A stretch of DNA of 64,000 nt. It comes from Spirochaetales bacterium (lineage in GTDB: Bacteria; Spirochaetota; Spirochaetia; Sphaerochaetales; Sphaerochaetaceae). The position numbers and the translations under genes are program-made. The DNA lies in assembly GCA_017470995.1 (NCBI GenBank), contig JAFUXI010000038.1, positions 1-64,000 of the forward strand, given 5' to 3'. Positions 29,255 to 37,904 of the stretch are shown here, piece by piece. The notes beneath the pieces were generated by a model, which saw only the letters and a program-made list of their open reading frames with translations, searched no databases and had not been told where the DNA came from. The stretch's first letter is position 1. The number at the start of each line of letters is the position of its first letter.

Positions 29255-29336
29255 GTTAGTACAAACGCGCACTGTCCTTTCATTTATACTAACAAGTTAG
29301 TACAGAAACGCCCTTTCTTTCCGCCTGTACTAACAA
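29255..29336. repeat. Two tandem 41-bp units, each an inverted repeat
   Basis: Units 29255-29295 and 29296-29336 abut exactly. Each begins GTTAGTACA and ends TACTAACAA, so each could fold into a hairpin of about nine pairs; the second (GTTAGTACAG / CTGTACTAAC) is a perfect 10-bp inverted repeat. The middles share AAACGC and CTTTC but are diverged. The element lies between convergent rpsG and thyA. Confidence 0.7.
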
Positions 29337-29351
29337 AATGCTTAAGCACTG

Positions 29352-30182
29352 TCAGATTGCAACAGGGATGTCGTATTTCTTTTCGTTGCAGACGTAGTTC
29401 TCGAGCTTGATGTCCTTTGTCGTGAAGGCATAGAAGTCCTTGATATCCGGATTCAGCGTGAACTTGGGGGCAGGGAACTGAGGCTGGGCTATGATTTCCT
29501 TCACGATGGGGATGTGGCGGTCATAGATGTGGGCATCGGCGATGACATGCACCAGCTCTCCGGGCACCAGGCCGCTTACCTGGGCCAGCATATAGACAAG
29601 GATGGCATACTGAACCACGTTCCAGTTGTTTGCCGTCAGCATGTCCTGGGACCTCTGGTTCAGGATTGCGTTGAGGACGTTGCCGCTGACATTGAACGTC
29701 ATGCTGTAGGCGCAGGGGTAGAGGGCCATCTCGCTAAGGTCATGATGGTTGTAGATGTTTGTCATGATCCTGCGGCTCTGGGGGTTGTTCTTCAGGTCGT
29801 AGAGCACTCGGTCCACCTGGTCGAACAGGCCTTCCTTGTACTTGTGCTTTACTCCCAGCTGGTAACCGTAGGCTTTGCCGATGGAGCCGGTCTCGTCAGC
29901 CCAGCTGTCCCACACGTGGCTTTTCAGAAGATGGACATCGTTGCTCTTCTTCTGCCAGATCCAGAGAAGCTCGTCCATTGAGCTTTTGACATAGGTTCGC
30001 CTGATGGTCAGAACGGGGAATTCCTTGCTCAGATCATACCGGTTCACAATGCCGAACTTCTTGATGGTGTGTGCAGGCGTTCCGTCTTCCCAGTGCGGTC
30101 TGACGGAAAGGTTCTCATCCGAGAATCCGTTTTCCAGGATGTCCTTTATATTTTCAACGAATACCTTGTCTGCGTAGCTCAT
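29352..30182 (-). CDS. thyA: Thymidylate synthase (variant ThyA)
   Basis: 276 residues. It aligns with ThyA across its length: substrate-binding FGIVNRYDLSKEFPVLTIRR near 43-62, the catalytic Cys in MALYPCAYSMTF, then ILNQRSQDMLTANNWNVVQY and VIADAHIYDRHI. ThyA converts dUMP to dTMP with methylenetetrahydrofolate. Standard enzymes have PCH, YQRS and GDxH where this one has PCA, NQRS and ADAH; I recall the same pattern in clostridial ThyA proteins, so the gene may come from Firmicutes. No folA is adjacent. Weak ribosome-binding site AAGAGG. Confidence 0.88.
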   Translation of the reverse strand: MSYADKVFVENIKDILENGFSDENLSVRPHWEDGTPAHTIKKFGIVNRYDLSKEFPVLTIRRTYVKSSMDELLWIWQKKSNDVHLLKSHVWDSWADETGSIGKAYGYQLGVKHKYKEGLFDQVDRVLYDLKNNPQSRRIMTNIYNHHDLSEMALYPCAYSMTFNVSGNVLNAILNQRSQDMLTANNWNVVQYAILVYMLAQVSGLVPGELVHVIADAHIYDRHIPIVKEIIAQPQFPAPKFTLNPDIKDFYAFTTKDIKLENYVCNEKKYDIPVAI

Positions 30183-30224
30183 GGCGACCTCTTGTCATGT
30201 GTTGTGTACGTTTGGTTTTGAATG

Positions 30225-30233
30225 ATTATAGCA
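30225..30233 (-). promoter_or_regulatory. Extended -10 promoter of thyA
   Basis: On the minus strand TGC-TATAAT, a consensus -10 with the extended TGN element, about 43 bases upstream of the thyA ATG. The -35 (ATTACA at 16 bases) is weak, as is common for extended -10 promoters. Confidence 0.55.
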
Positions 30234-30299
30234 CAGATTCAGCGTCTGTAATTCATCCTATATGGTATTTCTCAGTGGAATCTGTCGCGGTTATGGATT

Positions 30300-33200
30300 A
30301 TGATTAGTTTACAAAAAAGAAAACAGAGGCAGTCAGTGCAGTACAGACTACAGAGCCAATACTACAGCGATTTCAATACCATAGATGTAGACAGACTTCC
30401 GGGAAGAAGCTATTTCATTCCGTATCCTTCCAGAACTGCTCAGGAGGGGATTCCTCTTCTTGAGAAGCGTTACCGATCGTCGCTTGTAAAGTGTCTGAAC
30501 GGGGATTGGGATTTCAATTACTACGACAATCCCAATGATCTTCCGTCGGAATTCGATTCCGACAGTCTGGAGTTCGGAAAGATAGATGTTCCTTCCGTCT
30601 GGCAGTACCGCGGATACTCTCATCCCATGTATCTGAACGTGCGCTATCCGTTTGCCTACAAGCCGCCGGTTATTCCCACCACAGAGCCCGTGAAGGGCTA
30701 TTTCAGCGCTCTGGACGGCTTCAAGAAGGCTCCTGCAGATGAAATGAATCATGTGGGGCTGTACAGAACGTTCTTCGAGATAACGGGGACAACGGAGCCT
30801 ACGGGGTCAACGAAGACAACCAGGTCAACGGAGACCACGGGGACAACCATCAACAACGAAATGCGATATGTCCTCTCTTTCCTGGGCGTCTGTAGCTGCA
30901 TCGAAGTGCATGTGAACGGACAGTTCGCAGGTTTCTCAGAGGAATCCCACAATACCGCGGAGTTCGACATAACCGCTTTCGTGAAAGAAGGGCGCAACGA
31001 GCTTGTCTGCGTGGTTCGCCGCTGGTGCAACGGAACATATCTGGAATGTCAGGACATGTTCCGCAACAATGGCATCTTCCGCGATGTACTTCTGAGGATT
31101 TCGGAGCAAAACGATATCTGGGACATCGATGTGAAGACCAGGGGAACGGAAGACGTGTTCAGTGCGGACATTACCGCATTCGTTGCCGACGGCGTGGAGG
31201 TATCCTTCACGGTCGAAGGAACCGACCATGACGGAAAACCTCTGCTGCAGACACTGCGGACCAAATCGGTCGAAGGGGAGGCCAAGGTAACGTTCGAGAA
31301 TCTGGAGGTCCTTCGCTGGAGCGCGGAGACTCCCGTTCTCTACGACCTCTACATAGAAAGCCCGTACAGCTGCATACATCAGCGCATAGGCTTCAAGACA
31401 ATAGAAGTTAAGGGCAACCTCTATACTCTTAACGGCAGCCGCATCAAGTTCAAGGGTGTCAACCACCACGATACAGACCCGAAGAACGGCTACTGCATGA
31501 CAGCGCAGCAGATAGAGCGTGACCTGAGACTCTGCAAGCAGTTCAACATCGACACGGTCAGGACCTCACATTATGCCCCGGATCCGCTTATGCTTGAGCT
31601 GGCGGCCGAAATGGGCATCTACATCGTCGATGAAGTGGATATCGAGACCCACGGGGTGCTTGTCGGAAAACTCCCGCCTTCTTACAACCGCCTGTCCAAC
31701 GACCCCTCATGGAAGAACCGCTACCTGAGCCGTACTGTGCATCACTATCAGAGGGACAAGGCCCTTGCCACCCCGATAGTCATGTGGAGCCTGGGTAACG
31801 AGAGCGGCGGCGGATGCAACACCGATGCCACCTATGACTACTTCAAGAGCGTCTCGGACATCCCGGTCCACTACGAGAGCGAAATCTACACCAAGCGCAA
31901 GGCCTACGACATTGCCTCACGCATGTATCCGCCTGCAAGCGAGCTCCATGACATAGGCGAGGGCGTCTGCAAGACAAAACAGTTCATGGACAGGCCTTAC
32001 TTCATGTGTGAGTATGCCCACGCCATGGGTGTGGGGCCGGGCAACATCGAGGGCTACTGGAAGGAAATCTACAGCTACGACGGTCTGATAGGCGGCTGCG
32101 TCTGGGAGATGAACGACCACGCGGTCGAGCACGAGGACGGAAGCTGGACCTATGGCGGAGACCACGGGGAATGGATCCATGACGGCAACTTCTGCTGTGA
32201 CGGCATCTTCTATCCCGACAGAAGGCCTTCCACCGGAGCCTGGATAGTCCGCCATGCCTACAGGCCTATCAGAATCACACGGACCGATACCTCCGAGTTC
32301 GAGATTTTCAATACCACGGCCTTCACTCCGGGAAGTGATTTCCTGATGAAGATCCGCATCTCCAATGGAAAGCAGTTCGAGTATGTCCCGACTGCCGGAC
32401 CTTTGTCCAGGGAGAAGGTCAGCTTCGATCTCGGAGAGATTTCCGGAGACTGCTTCCTGACTGCCGACACCTATGACAAGGCGGGAAACAATGTTTCGAC
32501 CGAGCAGATATGCCTCAGCGAGAGCATCCTGTCTGATGTTCGTAAGACGGAGACCCTTCCTTCCTGGTTCAGCATGGAGAAGGGAATGCCAAAAATCGCC
32601 ATCGGAGACAAAACGATGGCCCCAAGTGATATCTTTACCATAATTTTCAGGGCAGAGACCGATAATGACAGTATCAATTTCGTGGCCAAGCCCATGCGAA
32701 AGTGGTACAGGGAGAACATAACGCTCCTTGGATCCAAGCAGACCCAGGGCCGGGCAGTGTCCGAATGGGCGATCCGAGCAAGCAGGAAAACCTTCTTGTG
32801 TTCCGATCTGTATGAGGGTTGCATTCTTCCTGACGGCAGGGAAGGCGTGCTTGTCACAAGCCTTCTGCATCCGGTGCGCGGCAAGGGAAAGCTTCCGCGT
32901 TTCGGCAAGGCGTTCAGACTGGATGATTCATTCTCCGAAGTGAAGTACCTGGGCCGCAGCGGGGAGTCCTACGTTGACATGAAGGAGCAGTTCCCGGTCA
33001 GGGAGTGCGCATGTTCCGTGGATGACATGACCGAACCGAACGTCAAGCCGCAGGAGAGCGGAAACCGTTGCGATACGCGCTATGCGGAGCTGTCGGACGG
33101 GAAGTGCAAGGTTCGCTTCGATGCCGTGGACAAGAGCTTCGAACTCAACGTCAAACCGTACAGCGACAGCGAGCTTCTGAAGATGAAGCACCGCTGCGAT

Positions 33201-33353
33201 GAGAAAAAAACGGGAACATATGTTACAATCAATGCGTTCCAGCAGGGTATAGGCACAGGAAGCTGCGGCCCCTACACGCTGGATGAACATTGCTATGATG
33301 CATCCAAGGATTACATTCTGAGATTCATCATCTCAAGGGAGTTGTCAAAATGA
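30300..33353 (+). CDS. lacZ: GH2 beta-galactosidase (LacZ type)
   Basis: 1017 residues, the length of E. coli LacZ. An N-terminal jelly roll (HVNGQFAGFSEESHN) is followed by the TIM barrel with RTSHYAPDP, the acid/base Glu in MWSLGNESGGG and the nucleophile Glu in FMCEYAHAMGVGPGNIEGYW, then the C-terminal beta-gal small chain domain. It hydrolyses terminal beta-galactosides; with no signal peptide it is cytoplasmic. An in-frame 18-bp minisatellite inserts a Thr-rich stretch at residues 162-183. No obvious ribosome-binding site precedes the ATG. It overlaps the next gene by four bases. Confidence 0.95.
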   Translation: MISLQKRKQRQSVQYRLQSQYYSDFNTIDVDRLPGRSYFIPYPSRTAQEGIPLLEKRYRSSLVKCLNGDWDFNYYDNPNDLPSEFDSDSLEFGKIDVPSVWQYRGYSHPMYLNVRYPFAYKPPVIPTTEPVKGYFSALDGFKKAPADEMNHVGLYRTFFEITGTTEPTGSTKTTRSTETTGTTINNEMRYVLSFLGVCSCIEVHVNGQFAGFSEESHNTAEFDITAFVKEGRNELVCVVRRWCNGTYLECQDMFRNNGIFRDVLLRISEQNDIWDIDVKTRGTEDVFSADITAFVADGVEVSFTVEGTDHDGKPLLQTLRTKSVEGEAKVTFENLEVLRWSAETPVLYDLYIESPYSCIHQRIGFKTIEVKGNLYTLNGSRIKFKGVNHHDTDPKNGYCMTAQQIERDLRLCKQFNIDTVRTSHYAPDPLMLELAAEMGIYIVDEVDIETHGVLVGKLPPSYNRLSNDPSWKNRYLSRTVHHYQRDKALATPIVMWSLGNESGGGCNTDATYDYFKSVSDIPVHYESEIYTKRKAYDIASRMYPPASELHDIGEGVCKTKQFMDRPYFMCEYAHAMGVGPGNIEGYWKEIYSYDGLIGGCVWEMNDHAVEHEDGSWTYGGDHGEWIHDGNFCCDGIFYPDRRPSTGAWIVRHAYRPIRITRTDTSEFEIFNTTAFTPGSDFLMKIRISNGKQFEYVPTAGPLSREKVSFDLGEISGDCFLTADTYDKAGNNVSTEQICLSESILSDVRKTETLPSWFSMEKGMPKIAIGDKTMAPSDIFTIIFRAETDNDSINFVAKPMRKWYRENITLLGSKQTQGRAVSEWAIRASRKTFLCSDLYEGCILPDGREGVLVTSLLHPVRGKGKLPRFGKAFRLDDSFSEVKYLGRSGESYVDMKEQFPVRECACSVDDMTEPNVKPQESGNRCDTRYAELSDGKCKVRFDAVDKSFELNVKPYSDSELLKMKHRCDEKKTGTYVTINAFQQGIGTGSCGPYTLDEHCYDASKDYILRFIISRELSK
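30783..30848 (+). repeat. In-frame 18-bp minisatellite in the beta-galactosidase gene
   Basis: Units 30783-30800, 30801-30818, 30819-30836 and a partial 30837-30848 all follow the pattern ACGGGGACAACGGAGACC with two to four changes, encoding TGTTEP, TGSTKT, TRSTET and TGTT. It lies in a loop of the N-terminal jelly-roll domain. Confidence 0.9.
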
Positions 33354-34186
33354 TAGATCTGGAGAAGTTGGTAGAGCAGGTCAAGGACATCGTCCTGGCT
33401 TCGGCGAAATTGACAAAAGTAGATACCTTCTCTGTCGAGGAGAAGGAGGGCGAGTCCTGGAACATCGTCACATCAGCTGACGTTGCGGTTCAGGATTTCC
33501 TTCAGAAGGAGCTAATGGCTCTGCTTCCTGAAGCCGGATTCTACGGAGAGGAGGAGCATGAGCATGACTTCTCCAAACCGATCAGCTGGATAGTTGATCC
33601 GATTGACGGAACCACGAACTTCGCCCGCGGCATGCAGCAGTCCGGAATCTCGGTGGGTCTGCGCCAGGGCAAGGATCTTGTCCTCGGTGTTGTCTACAAC
33701 CCCGATCTGGACGATATGTTCTGGGCAGTGAAGGGCAAGGGAGCCTATCTGAACGGAAAGAGGCTCTCGGTTTCCAAGAAGGATTTCGCGCACTCGATTT
33801 TCTGCACGGCAATGAGCCTTTACCGCAAGAGCTATGCAAAGCTCTGTTCCGATGTCCTCTTCGAGGCCTACAACCAGTGTGCCGACTTCAGACGTTTCGG
33901 CGTTGCTTCGCTTGAGATGTGCTATCTTGCTGCAGGTAGGGTGGACACCTTCTTCGAGCTCAGGCTCTTCCCGTGGGATTTCGCAGCGGCAGCCGTTATC
34001 CTCAGCGAGGCCGGCGGCGTGATGAATACAATGGTCTGGAAAGACGGTCCGGCAAAGCTTTCAGGCGACCTGATTCTCGATGCACCCAGCCCGATGATCG
34101 CGGCCAACAGCGAGGAGAACCTGAAGAGGCTCGGAGAGATAATCCTGAGTCATATGAAGGACTTCAACGCTGAAGATTACAAATAA
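33350..34186 (+). CDS. Inositol monophosphatase family protein
   Basis: 278 residues. The Li+-sensitive phosphatase motifs are present: GEEEHEHD (about 63-70), WIVDPIDGTTNFARG (about 79-93) and PWDFAAAAVILSEAGG (about 207-222), which bind the catalytic metals. The family covers inositol-1-phosphatase, SuhB, fructose-1,6-bisphosphatase and PAP phosphatase; sequence alone does not decide. ATGA overlap with the beta-galactosidase implies translational coupling and possibly a sugar-phosphate substrate. Its end abuts the convergent hydrolase gene with no spacer. Confidence 0.92.
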   Translation: MIDLEKLVEQVKDIVLASAKLTKVDTFSVEEKEGESWNIVTSADVAVQDFLQKELMALLPEAGFYGEEEHEHDFSKPISWIVDPIDGTTNFARGMQQSGISVGLRQGKDLVLGVVYNPDLDDMFWAVKGKGAYLNGKRLSVSKKDFAHSIFCTAMSLYRKSYAKLCSDVLFEAYNQCADFRRFGVASLEMCYLAAGRVDTFFELRLFPWDFAAAAVILSEAGGVMNTMVWKDGPAKLSGDLILDAPSPMIAANSEENLKRLGEIILSHMKDFNAEDYK

Positions 34187-35119
34187 TCAGATCACTTCAT
34201 ATTTTGTGAGGAAATCCTTAAGCACCTGACGATACTCGTCGGTGTGGTCCCAGATGCTCTCGGCGTGTTCCGAGTTCTCGAAGACATGGATTTCCTTTTT
34301 GTCTTTCTTGGCCCCATAGACCTCATGGATCATCCGCGCAGGTACGAATGTATCGGCACTGCCCTGGCAGAAAAGCATTGGGGTATCGGTCTGCTTGAGA
34401 GCCTCCATTGCATTGATCTTGTCCATGTCGAGGTGATATCTGGTCTTGAGAATCAGGCTTCCGACATTGAGGATCGGGAAGTGGGGGAGTTTCTTGTTGT
34501 CCAGCGTGGCTGCCATCTGGCCGCGCATGCTGGAGAATCCGCAGTCTTCCACGATGAACGAGAGCCATTTGAGCTCGGGGGCTGCCTGCATGGCGGTTGC
34601 CGAACCCATGGATTCGCCCTGAACGCCCCATATCGTGTCCTCGGGGAACATGGTCCTCACATATGAGGCAAGTCCGATGAGGTCCCTGCTTTCGCACAGG
34701 CCCATGGTACAGTAGGTATTGTGCTCGCTCTTTCCGTGGTAACGATGGTCATAAGCCACGATATTGAAGCCTAATTCCTGGTACAACTTGCCGTAGGAGA
34801 GCATCGTTATGTGGTTGCTGGTCCAGCCGTGGCTGAGAATGACAGCTCTCTGGCGTCCGTCGGGAAACTGCTTGTCCGAGCGGATTATGCGTCCGTAGAG
34901 TTCATAGCCGTATTCCGATTTGTATTTGAATTCCTCGACCTTGTGATCCTCAAGCACCGAAAGCGGATCTATCGTGCAGTGCTTCATGACCTGTTCGCGG
35001 GAGTATTCGTAGGTGTGTACGTTCGGATGAACGACGATGTTGGCAAACATGTTGGCCATCAGATAGACTGCTATGCAGACCAGAAGAAGAATTGCGATTA
35101 CTATGATTGCGGCTACCAT
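34187..35119 (-). CDS. Membrane-anchored alpha/beta hydrolase
   Basis: 310 residues. One N-terminal membrane segment (about 2-27) precedes an alpha/beta-hydrolase fold with oxyanion-region LSHGWTSNH, the nucleophile elbow GVQGESMGSA (Ser of GESMG), an acid in CQGSADTFVP and the catalytic His near HAESIW. It resembles YqkD-type hydrolases of unknown substrate. AGGAG precedes the ATG. Monocistronic, and convergent with the phosphatase gene. Confidence 0.87.
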   Translation of the reverse strand: MVAAIIVIAILLLVCIAVYLMANMFANIVVHPNVHTYEYSREQVMKHCTIDPLSVLEDHKVEEFKYKSEYGYELYGRIIRSDKQFPDGRQRAVILSHGWTSNHITMLSYGKLYQELGFNIVAYDHRYHGKSEHNTYCTMGLCESRDLIGLASYVRTMFPEDTIWGVQGESMGSATAMQAAPELKWLSFIVEDCGFSSMRGQMAATLDNKKLPHFPILNVGSLILKTRYHLDMDKINAMEALKQTDTPMLFCQGSADTFVPARMIHEVYGAKKDKKEIHVFENSEHAESIWDHTDEYRQVLKDFLTKYEVI

Positions 35120-35217
35120 TATGGGCTCCTTTTTGCCATTCCATTCTACAAGGCGTAGTTTATTTAATCAAACATAATTATACTTACATCTTTTTTTTTG
35201 TCGGCGAATGTGTGAAA

Positions 35218-35265
35218 ATGGCACTTGAATATGACGCTTTGGCAAAAAGTGTCAACAGGGGATAG
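35218..35265 (+). other. Possible 15-codon leader ORF before the acyltransferase gene
   Basis: ATG at 35218 opens MALEYDALAKSVNRG and ends TAG one base before the preferred ATG of the next gene. It has no strong ribosome-binding site (GTGTGA upstream), so translation is uncertain. If translated, termination would place ribosomes at the downstream start. Confidence 0.3.
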
Positions 35266-35266
35266 A

Positions 35267-36457
35267 ATGCAGGGACGTTTTCCTACACTACTGAGGATTG
35301 CAAGAGCTACTTATGGAAGAATCCTTACTTCCAACGGGAAGGTCTCGCTCAAGAACGAATGCGGGGCTGATCTCAAGAACGGTCCCTATCTCTATCTGCT
35401 GAACCATGTCGGCATTCTGGATCCCGTCATGGTTTCCGCAGTTGTCCCGAGGCATATCCGCTGGGTGGCCGGCGCCTATCTCTTCAAGAACAAATTCCTG
35501 CACAAGGTCATAGGCGAATGGTGTACCGCCATTCCCAAACAGCAGGGCAGAAGCGATATCTCAATGGTCAAGAACATCCAGAAAGCCCTCAGGGAAGGCG
35601 ACAGCGTCGGTCTTTTCCCCGAAGGGACCAGAACCTGGGACGGAGAGATGATGCCCATCAGCTACAAGCCCCTGGCCAAGCTCCTCCGTTATTTCAAGAC
35701 ACCTGTGCTTTTCGTGCACCTCGAGGGTGGCTTTGCCCATCAGCCCAGATGGGCCGACTGCAAGCGCCGCGGAAAAGTGACCGTCAACGTCAAACACATG
35801 CTCAGCGCGGAGCAGATTGCCTCGATGGAGCTTGATGCGCTTCAGGATACCATCAGGGACTATATCCGCTTCTCCAACGACGAGTGGAAGCAGACGGTCA
35901 ACTACAGCTATGTTTCCGACAGGCGCGCAGAAGGAGCACAGCGCCTTCTATACATGTGCCCGAAGTGCAGAGCCGTAGATACGATCCGAACTTCCGGAAA
36001 CAGGATTACCTGCAGCGCATGCAACACAGCCGCTGTCCTCAACGATATGGACGACCTGACTTCGATAGATGTCCCGTTTACCAGGCTCAGCGAGTGGCAC
36101 AACTGGGAGGCCTCCGAGATCAGCGGTCTGGGCAGCCTTCCTCCGGAGAGGGGAGTTCTCTTCCAGAGAGGCGATGCCAACAACGAGGGAGAGCTTGAGA
36201 CCCTCTCCAAGGATATCACCGTCCGGATAGAGGATGATATTCTCAAGGTCGAGTGCAAGCAGCCGTTGGGGAAACCGGATTGCTACGACCTGCCCCTGTC
36301 GAAAGTCACATCGCTTATTCTCAATGCCAAGCAGACGATGGAGCTGTTCTGTGAGGATGTCCTCTACAGAATAAGACTGCTACCCGAGGCAAGCTCCCTC
36401 AAATACCATGAATACTATCTGGGCTTCCAGAAGAAGCATCAGGAGGAGACTGAATGA
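35267..36457 (+). CDS. Lysophospholipid acyltransferase (PlsC-like) with C-terminal zinc ribbon
   Basis: 396 residues from the ATG at 35267, preceded by AGGGG; in-frame TTG/ATG codons 36-42 bases upstream are less well placed. The acyltransferase motifs are NHVGILD (HX4D catalytic pair) and FPEGTRTWDG, about 80 residues apart, as in PlsC-type 1-acylglycerol-3-phosphate acyltransferases. After the catalytic domain comes CPKCRAVDTIRTSG with a second CSAC, a zinc-ribbon-like module rare in this family, then about 120 unrecognised residues. Cytoplasmic face of the inner membrane. Overlaps the next gene by four bases. Confidence 0.85.
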   Translation: MQGRFPTLLRIARATYGRILTSNGKVSLKNECGADLKNGPYLYLLNHVGILDPVMVSAVVPRHIRWVAGAYLFKNKFLHKVIGEWCTAIPKQQGRSDISMVKNIQKALREGDSVGLFPEGTRTWDGEMMPISYKPLAKLLRYFKTPVLFVHLEGGFAHQPRWADCKRRGKVTVNVKHMLSAEQIASMELDALQDTIRDYIRFSNDEWKQTVNYSYVSDRRAEGAQRLLYMCPKCRAVDTIRTSGNRITCSACNTAAVLNDMDDLTSIDVPFTRLSEWHNWEASEISGLGSLPPERGVLFQRGDANNEGELETLSKDITVRIEDDILKVECKQPLGKPDCYDLPLSKVTSLILNAKQTMELFCEDVLYRIRLLPEASSLKYHEYYLGFQKKHQEETE

Positions 36458-37893
36458 ATTACATCCACAGTGCACATGATTTCACCATCGTGATTCACCT
36501 ATGCATCATCTCGTGCGCCCTTCTGTTGGGATCGACTTTGAGATCAAAGGTTCACTTCCTTCAGAAATACCTTATCCCGGCTCCGATGATCGGCGGTCTT
36601 TTCCTGTTCATCTTCTACAACTACTTCTCTCCCTGGCTCAATCTCGAAACAGGAACCTTCTTCCTTGAAGAACTGATGTTCCATCTGCTGAACATCTCGT
36701 TCATAGCGATGCAGCTGAGAATTCCTGCAAAGAAGGAAAAGCAGCAGAGGAAGGGCACCCTGTGGGCCAATGTCACGGCTCTTCTTGCTGAATACGGCCT
36801 TCAGTGCACGTTCGGCCTTCTTGCCGCTGTCCTGCTTCTCAAGGCGATTCTCCCCGGATCGGCGGTCGCCCTCGGTCTTACCCTTTGTCTGGGCTTCGAG
36901 CTCGGACCCGGACAGGCAGAGTCGATGGCCAAGGTCTGGGAAGGAGCACCGTACAATGTCGCAAACGCAAGTGATGTCGGTCTTACCATGGCCGCAATCG
37001 GATTCGTCATCGGTTCGGTCGTCGGAGTTGTTCTGATCAACAGGGCAGCAAAGAAGGGCTGGCTGAGCGCAGAGTATGTCGAGAAGCTCCGCAACCGCAA
37101 GGTCGGCAACGGCTTCTTCACCAGAAAGGAAGACCGTGTTGCTTCCAGTTATCAGACAACTGCCAGCGAGTCCATGGACACATTCACGCTCCATATCGCA
37201 CTGATCCTGTTCACATACCTTCTCAGCTTCCTGATTCTGGCCGGAATCGAGTGGATTGTCGCCAGATTCATCGGCGGCAAGGTTCTCGAGGCTATCGTAG
37301 GCCTCTGGGGAATCAACTTCGTGGTCAGCATGCTGTGCGCAATCCTGGTGCGCAAGGTCCTCATCGCAGCCCACGCAGAGCACGTGATCGACAACCAGAC
37401 CTGCAACAGAATCGACGGAATCGCCGTTGATTTCACCGTTGCAGCCTGCCTGGGTGCCATCGAGGTCGCAGCAATCAGACAGTACTGGCCGGTGATTCTC
37501 GTTCTCACCGTCATCGGTATTGCAATCACCTGTTTCCTTACCCCGTGGTTCTGTTCCAGACTCTTCAAGGACTATTCCTTCATGAGATTCCTCATGATCT
37601 TCGGAACCGCCAACGGTACGCTCCCCACGGCTCTTTCGCTGCTTCGTGTCGTCGATCCTGATTTCGAGACCCCGGTTGCCCAGGAATATGCCAACTCCAC
37701 CGGTATCATGTTCATATTCGCCTTGCCGATTCTGGCTTTGGTCAATTGGCCGGCAAAGGGCAATGTATGGCCGTTCATAGCAATCACCGGAGCCTACGTG
37801 CTCATTTCATTCGTGCTCTATCTCAAGCTTGCTGGAAAGCGTGCCTTCGCCAAGGGCGGCTACTTCTACATGGAGAGCGAGGCCAAGAACTGA
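36454..37893 (+). CDS. GltS-type sodium/glutamate symporter family protein
   Basis: 479 residues, about twelve membrane segments in two inverted halves. The GltS signature GFELGPGQAESMAKVWE (about residue 150) and the C-terminal FGTANGTLPTALSLLRVVDP are family hallmarks. GltS imports glutamate with Na+; this protein is about 75 residues longer than E. coli GltS, with a longer cytoplasmic loop in the middle (about 200-240), so the substrate may differ. ATG overlaps the acyltransferase stop. Confidence 0.85.
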   Translation: MNYIHSAHDFTIVIHLCIISCALLLGSTLRSKVHFLQKYLIPAPMIGGLFLFIFYNYFSPWLNLETGTFFLEELMFHLLNISFIAMQLRIPAKKEKQQRKGTLWANVTALLAEYGLQCTFGLLAAVLLLKAILPGSAVALGLTLCLGFELGPGQAESMAKVWEGAPYNVANASDVGLTMAAIGFVIGSVVGVVLINRAAKKGWLSAEYVEKLRNRKVGNGFFTRKEDRVASSYQTTASESMDTFTLHIALILFTYLLSFLILAGIEWIVARFIGGKVLEAIVGLWGINFVVSMLCAILVRKVLIAAHAEHVIDNQTCNRIDGIAVDFTVAACLGAIEVAAIRQYWPVILVLTVIGIAITCFLTPWFCSRLFKDYSFMRFLMIFGTANGTLPTALSLLRVVDPDFETPVAQEYANSTGIMFIFALPILALVNWPAKGNVWPFIAITGAYVLISFVLYLKLAGKRAFAKGGYFYMESEAKN

Positions 37894-37904
37894 GGAACTG
37901 AACC

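Noticed and set aside
29255-29336. Integron attC site
   Set aside because: The ends GTTAGTA and TACTAAC do not match GTTRRRY and RYYYAAC, and there is no integrase or cassette.
31917-32870. 317-codon minus-strand frame inside the beta-galactosidase gene
   Set aside because: Antisense shadow; the GH2 catalytic motifs are all on the plus strand in one frame.
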